From an uncultured Erysipelotrichaceae bacterium (GTDB taxonomy: Bacteria > Bacillota_I > Bacilli_A > Erysipelotrichales > Coprobacillaceae), in the NCBI GenBank assembly GCA_947573745.1, contig CANPGX010000028.1, positions 1-9,533 of the forward strand: DNA of 9,533 nt. The letters are read 5' to 3'. Below the pieces are notes generated by a model. It searched no databases. It saw only the letters and a program-made list of their open reading frames with translations, and was not told the origin of the DNA. Positions 6,710 to 9,533 of the stretch are shown piece by piece. A program made the translations under genes and the position numbers. Every line of letters begins with the position of its first letter. The first letter of the stretch is position 1.

Positions 6710-7678
6710 GTGGAAAAGAAGATAGATCTAGAAGACTATAGTATTGAGGAAATTGAAAAACTATGTGGATTAAATGATGAAAATTTAGTTTTGATCGAGC
6801 ATTATTTTCATATATCTATGACACATCGGGGAAGTCAAATTCTTTTAATTGATGATATTGATGAAATGACTTATCAACATATCAGTGAATTGATCAAACA
6901 ACTCCTGGGATTGGTTAAAAAGGGTGTCCGTATAGGCGAGAGGGATATCTTATATGCTTTACGTCTATTAGAAAAGGGACGTTTAAATATCCTTTCAGAT
7001 CTATATGAAATTCGCATTGCTAAAACGTTATCAGGAAAGTTAATTTATCCTAAGACCTTAGGACAAAGGGCATATTATTTTGCTTTGAAGAAAAATGATG
7101 TTGTTTTTGGTATTGGTCCAGCTGGAACTGGAAAAACTTATTTAGCTGTTGTTTTTGCAATCAATGCTTTAAAAAATAATGAAGTTAAAAAGATTGTATT
7201 GACACGCCCAGCTGTTGAAGCTGGAGAAAACCTTGGCTTTTTACCAGGAGATCTAAAAGAAAAAGTAGACCCTTATCTAAGACCTTTGTATGATGCTTTA
7301 TATGATATGTTAGGGCAAGAACAAACAGAGCGTTTGATCGAGAAGGGAACCATTGAAATAGCACCTCTTGCTTATATGCGTGGAAGAACATTAGAAGATG
7401 CTTACGTTATTTTAGATGAGGCGCAAAATACGACAGATGCACAGATGAAGATGTTTTTAACACGCTTAGGATTCCATTCTAAAATGATCATTACCGGGGA
7501 TGTGACTCAGATTGATTTACCTCATGGTGTTTATTCAGGACTCAAAAGAGCTTATCAATTGCTTCATGGTGTTGATGGTATTGCGTTTATTGAATTAAGT
7601 GCTTTAGATGTTGTTAGACATCCTGTTGTACAGAGAATTATTCAACGTTATGAAGATTTTGAGTCACAAGAAGGATGA
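6710..7678 (+). CDS. phoH: PhoH-family ATPase (YbeZ type)
   Basis: This is a cytoplasmic P-loop ATPase/helicase-like protein of the PhoH/YbeZ family, linked in other bacteria to rRNA maturation together with the endoribonuclease YbeY. The 322-residue length is normal. Numbered from the chosen GTG, the N-terminal region (1-105) is the family's KH-like part, Walker A is GPAGTGKT (136-143), followed by LTRPAVEAGENLGFLPGDL, Walker B ILDEAQNTT with Asp236-Glu237, and the sensor-like TGDVTQIDLPHG. The start GTG at 6710 is nine bases after AAAGGAG; a TTG at 6677 in frame lies inside yqfD and has no comparable ribosome site. Only four bases separate it from yqfD, so it shares that transcript. Unusually, ybeY does not follow it; a terminator does. 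Confidence 0.95.
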   Translation: MEKKIDLEDYSIEEIEKLCGLNDENLVLIEHYFHISMTHRGSQILLIDDIDEMTYQHISELIKQLLGLVKKGVRIGERDILYALRLLEKGRLNILSDLYEIRIAKTLSGKLIYPKTLGQRAYYFALKKNDVVFGIGPAGTGKTYLAVVFAINALKNNEVKKIVLTRPAVEAGENLGFLPGDLKEKVDPYLRPLYDALYDMLGQEQTERLIEKGTIEIAPLAYMRGRTLEDAYVILDEAQNTTDAQMKMFLTRLGFHSKMIITGDVTQIDLPHGVYSGLKRAYQLLHGVDGIAFIELSALDVVRHPVVQRIIQRYEDFESQEG

Positions 7679-7692
7679 GTCCTTCTTTTTTT
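7668..7692 (+). terminator. Intrinsic terminator after phoH
   Basis: AAGAAGGA (7668-7675) pairs with TCCTTCTT (7680-7687) across the four-base loop TGAG, followed by Ts to 7692. The phoH stop codon TGA (7676-7678) is itself in the loop. Confidence 0.9.
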
Positions 7693-7721
7693 GATTTGTG
7701 AAGCAAAATACAAACTTTTTG

Positions 7722-7750
7722 TTGTAATCTATAAGATTTTTCTTTATAAT
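7722..7750 (+). promoter_or_regulatory. Housekeeping promoter of the phosphofructokinase gene
   Basis: TTGTAA (7722-7727) and a consensus TATAAT (7745-7750) are separated by exactly 17 bases. It lies between the phoH terminator and the gene, giving a leader of about 30 bases. This is the best sigma-A-type promoter in the window and suggests strong constitutive expression. Confidence 0.85.
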
Positions 7751-7786
7751 GTTTAAAGTGAAAATAAAGCTAAGGAGGGTATGTTA

Positions 7787-8905
7787 ATGGATAAAAAAGT
7801 AAAGAGAATTGCGTTATTATCAGGTGGGGGAGATTGTCCTGGTTTAAATGCTGTTATTCGTTCAATTACTAAAACCGCCATTTTAAAATACGGCTATGAA
7901 GTGATTGGTTATGTTTTTGGATATCGCGGTCTTTATACAAATAATTATATCGAATTAACAGTTGATAAAGTTGAGAATATTTATAAAGAAGGCGGTACAA
8001 TTTTATATAGTTCAAATAAAGATAATTTGTTTGATTATCTTGTTGAAGATGAACATGGCAATAAAGTGAAAAAAGATGTTTCAGATGTTGGGGTAGAAAA
8101 TCTAAAAAAAGCAGGTGTTGATGTACTTGTTGTTTTAGGTGGTGATGGCACATTAACAAGTGCTAGAGATTTTTCTAGAAAAGGTGTGAAGGTCATTGGT
8201 GTTCCTAAAACAATGGATAATGATTTGTCAAGCACAGATTTAACTTATGGATTTATCAGTGCTTCAAGTGTAGGAACGGAGTTTATTGATCGTTTAAACA
8301 CAACCGCAAAATCACATCATCGTGTCATTTGTTGCGAATTAATGGGTAGGGATGCTGGTTGGATTGCTTTGTATTCTGGCTTAGCAGGAAATGCTTCTTG
8401 TATTCTGATTCCTGAAATTCCTTTTACTATTGAGAATATTGTGAAACATGTTGCTTTACGTGATCAACAAGGTTATCCATATACTGTGGTTGCTGTAGCT
8501 GAAGGTGCTAAATATGCTGATGGGACAAAAGTCATTGGTAAGATCGTTGAAGATTCACCTGATCCTATTCGTTATTCTGGCCTTGCTGCAAAGGTTGCTG
8601 ATGATCTTGAAAAAGCTATTCCAAATCATGAAGTACGTTCAGTGAATCCTGGACATATTATTCGTGGTGGAGATATTGCCCCTTATGATCGTATTTTATC
8701 TATTCGCTTTGGGGTTAAAGCTTGTGAATTGATTGATCAAGGACTTTTTGGAAATGTCGTTACATTACGTGGAGAAACCATGGGTTATACATCACTAGAA
8801 GAAGTGATTGGTGATGCAAAGATTGGTAAGCAAAAACGTGTTGATCCTCAAGGTGAATTAGTTCAAGCTGCAAAAGCGATGGGCGTTTGCTTTGGCGATG
8901 AATAG
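7787..8905 (+). CDS. pfkA: 6-phosphofructokinase, long (group III-like) type, probably ATP-dependent
   Basis: This enzyme phosphorylates fructose 6-phosphate at C1 in the committed step of glycolysis. The 372-residue protein (from the ATG at 7787) is longer than the roughly 320-residue Bacillus PfkA and carries an insertion around residues 70-105 typical of the long bacterial clade. Motifs: GGGDCPGLNA (11-20), GGDGT (118-122), PKTMDND (140-146) with catalytic Asp144, the MGRDAGW substrate loop, AEGAKY, and NPGHIIRGGDIAPYDR. Gly121, equivalent to E. coli Gly104, favours ATP as donor; PPi enzymes have Asp there. Lys141 is the residue seen in PPi enzymes, but it also occurs in known ATP-dependent long-clade enzymes. 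I chose 7787 over the ATG at 7781 because AAGGAGGG ends only one base before the latter. It stands alone behind its own strong promoter. Confidence 0.93.
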   Translation: MDKKVKRIALLSGGGDCPGLNAVIRSITKTAILKYGYEVIGYVFGYRGLYTNNYIELTVDKVENIYKEGGTILYSSNKDNLFDYLVEDEHGNKVKKDVSDVGVENLKKAGVDVLVVLGGDGTLTSARDFSRKGVKVIGVPKTMDNDLSSTDLTYGFISASSVGTEFIDRLNTTAKSHHRVICCELMGRDAGWIALYSGLAGNASCILIPEIPFTIENIVKHVALRDQQGYPYTVVAVAEGAKYADGTKVIGKIVEDSPDPIRYSGLAAKVADDLEKAIPNHEVRSVNPGHIIRGGDIAPYDRILSIRFGVKACELIDQGLFGNVVTLRGETMGYTSLEEVIGDAKIGKQKRVDPQGELVQAAKAMGVCFGDE

Positions 8906-8912
8906 AGAAAAG

Positions 8913-8973
8913 TAATCATTTAAAATCATCCGTATATATGATTAGGAGGTAATCATAGATGGATGATTTTTTT
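8913..8973 (+). promoter_or_regulatory. Nested hairpin with Shine-Dalgarno in loop; terminator/attenuator-like
   Basis: The inner stem TATGATT (8937-8943) with AATCATA (8951-8957) is seven perfect pairs, and its loop is AGGAGGT (8944-8950), the Shine-Dalgarno of the next ORF. The outer stem AAAATCATCC (8922-8931) with GGATGATTTT (8961-8970) is ten perfect pairs and runs into a T tract (8967-8973), as an intrinsic terminator does. The ATG (8959-8961) is at the edge of the outer stem. An alternative seven-pair stem, TAATCAT (8913-8919) with ATGATTA (8938-8944), would exclude the inner one. Pairings are seen directly; function is inferred. Confidence 0.5.
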
Positions 8974-9309
8974 ATTACACAACAATGGATGGATTCTATT
9001 AAAATCCATATTTTAAAGAAAACAGCCTTTGATGGTCAACATGATTTAGATATGAAAGTGAATTTGAAATATGATATTCATTTAGAAATATCTGTACTTT
9101 ATCTTACGTTTGATATTTCTATCTTTGACCATAGAGATATATTATTGTCGATGACACTGATAGAACAGGTTTTGTTTAAACAAAAACATGTCTTGAATGA
9201 AGAAAGGTTAGTTGAACTTGCTGTTAAAGAGAGTCAGAAAGATATGATGGATATTGTACGGTTTTATCTTAAACAGTGTGATATCTTATTAGAGGAGGAA
9301 GTGCTATAG
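8959..9309 (+). CDS. Small acidic protein of unknown function
   Basis: I do not recognise this 116-residue protein. It has no signal peptide, transmembrane span or known motif. The first half reads as alternating strands (SIKIHILKK, MKVNLKYDIHLEIS, VLYLTFDISIF), and the second half as two amphipathic helices rich in Glu, Lys and Leu, ending EEEVL. That is a plausible small alpha/beta fold. The ATG at 8959 lies nine bases after a perfect AGGAGG. The gene has no clear promoter of its own: it follows pfkA by 53 bases across a hairpin that could terminate or control transcription, and it has its own terminator. It is therefore probably expressed by read-through from pfkA. Codon use resembles that of its neighbours, with no sign of recent transfer. 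Confidence 0.82.
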   Translation: MDDFFITQQWMDSIKIHILKKTAFDGQHDLDMKVNLKYDIHLEISVLYLTFDISIFDHRDILLSMTLIEQVLFKQKHVLNEERLVELAVKESQKDMMDIVRFYLKQCDILLEEEVL

Positions 9310-9323
9310 TCACTTCTTTTTTT
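9298..9323 (+). terminator. Intrinsic terminator after the 116-residue ORF
   Basis: GAAGTG (9298-9303) pairs with CACTTC (9311-9316), extendable by a wobble and an A-T pair, followed by a seven-T run (9317-9323). The stop codon TAG (9307-9309) lies in the seven-base loop. Confidence 0.8.
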
Positions 9324-9326
9324 ATC

Positions 9327-9353
9327 ACTCTTTGCCTATGATGTCATATAGTA
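9327..9353 (+). promoter_or_regulatory. Weak candidate sigma-K-like promoter
   Basis: CATATAGTA (9345-9353) fits the late mother-cell sigma-K -10 pattern CATAnnnTA, and AC (9327-9328) lies 16 bases upstream as the short -35. A housekeeping reading (TTGCCT 9332-9337 with TAAAAT 9352-9357) has a 14-base spacing, which is too short. Such short patterns occur by chance in AT-rich DNA. Confidence 0.3.
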
Positions 9354-9372
9354 AAATATAAGGGGTGAATCA

Positions 9373-9533
9373 ATGAAAGGTTATATTTTTGAAAGTGATC
9401 ATCGTTTTACAGAAATGAAAAAGATCTTAAAAAGTCAAGGTCATTTCATTTATGATACTTTAGAAAAGGCAGAAGATTTAGACGTTATTGTTTTAGGACT
9501 CAAAGGTATTGATCGACATTTTTTTATGGTGAC
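9373..9533 (+). CDS. Partial CDS, possible dipicolinate synthase subunit A N-terminus
   Basis: Only the first 53 codons are inside the window. The ATG follows a strong AAGGGGTGA. The visible sequence opens with a strand (KGYIFES), then a helix containing MKKILKSQG, and a second strand DVIVLGLKGID, the order of a Rossmann-like N-terminal domain. The short DxR-type start (here SDHRF), the helix and an 'IVL-L-G' strand resemble the N-terminus of DpaA/SpoVFA, the dehydrogenase-like subunit making dipicolinate for the spore core. A sigma-K-like motif upstream and the nearby yqfCD genes are consistent with this. The evidence is thin: other Rossmann-fold proteins begin similarly. That the gene is real is much more certain than its name. 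Confidence 0.6.
   Translation, partial: MKGYIFESDHRFTEMKKILKSQGHFIYDTLEKAEDLDVIVLGLKGIDRHFFMV

Noticed and set aside
7185..7391. Minus-strand open frame inside phoH
   Set aside because: Entirely within conserved PhoH sequence; no independent signals.
7781..7786. ATG at 7781 as start of the phosphofructokinase
   Set aside because: The Shine-Dalgarno AAGGAGGG ends one base before it, too close for initiation; ATG at 7787 fits.
8141..8149. PPi-dependent phosphofructokinase (pfp)
   Set aside because: The donor-determining position is Gly (GGDGT), not Asp (GGDDT) as in PPi enzymes.
7869..8235. Two minus-strand open frames inside pfkA
   Set aside because: Both are antisense to conserved catalytic motifs of the kinase and show no promoter or Shine-Dalgarno.
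1..9533. CRISPR arrays, insertion sequences, phage genes, defence systems, tRNAs
   Set aside because: No repeated spacer structure, terminal inverted repeats, transposase or integrase motifs, or cloverleaf was seen; the genes are ordinary chromosomal ones.

Overview
The window is AT-rich DNA with dense, almost entirely plus-strand genes, very strong Shine-Dalgarno sequences and short intergenic gaps. The gene content points to a low-GC, spore-forming Gram-positive. The run rsmE - (orphan) - mtaB - rpsU - yqfC - yqfD - phoH is a compacted version of the region downstream of dnaK-dnaJ-prmA in Bacillus. A ClpB disaggregase next to it and a long (group III-like) phosphofructokinase would fit an Erysipelotrichia/Coprobacillaceae-type gut Firmicute. 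The lineage is my inference, not something the sequence proves.

Layout: (1) 1-2381, clpB, cut off at its 5' end by the window edge, with an internal start site that would give an N-domain-less isoform; it ends in an intrinsic terminator. (2) 2400-5249, a likely operon with an extended -10 promoter, rsmE (16S rRNA m3U1498 methyltransferase), a tyrosine-rich orphan protein, and mtaB (tRNA ms2t6A37 methylthiotransferase). (3) 5270-5546, rpsU with its own promoter and terminator. (4) 5549-7692, yqfC-yqfD-phoH, with overlapping or nearly touching genes, a promoter that looks like a sporulation sigma-E site, and a terminator after phoH. (5) 7722-8905, a phosphofructokinase gene with a near-consensus housekeeping promoter. 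(6) 8913-9323, a 116-residue orphan gene whose Shine-Dalgarno lies in a hairpin loop inside a terminator-like structure, followed by its own terminator. (7) 9373-end, the start of a further gene, possibly dipicolinate synthase subunit A.

The theme is translation and RNA upkeep (RsmE, MtaB, bS21, PhoH) and protein disaggregation (ClpB), with spore-formation genes interleaved. I found no mobile element, CRISPR array, defence system, tRNA or rRNA gene, and no gene-free stretch longer than about 90 bases. The points most worth a second look are the internal clpB initiation site, the nested Shine-Dalgarno hairpin between the phosphofructokinase gene and the next ORF, and the two orphan proteins.
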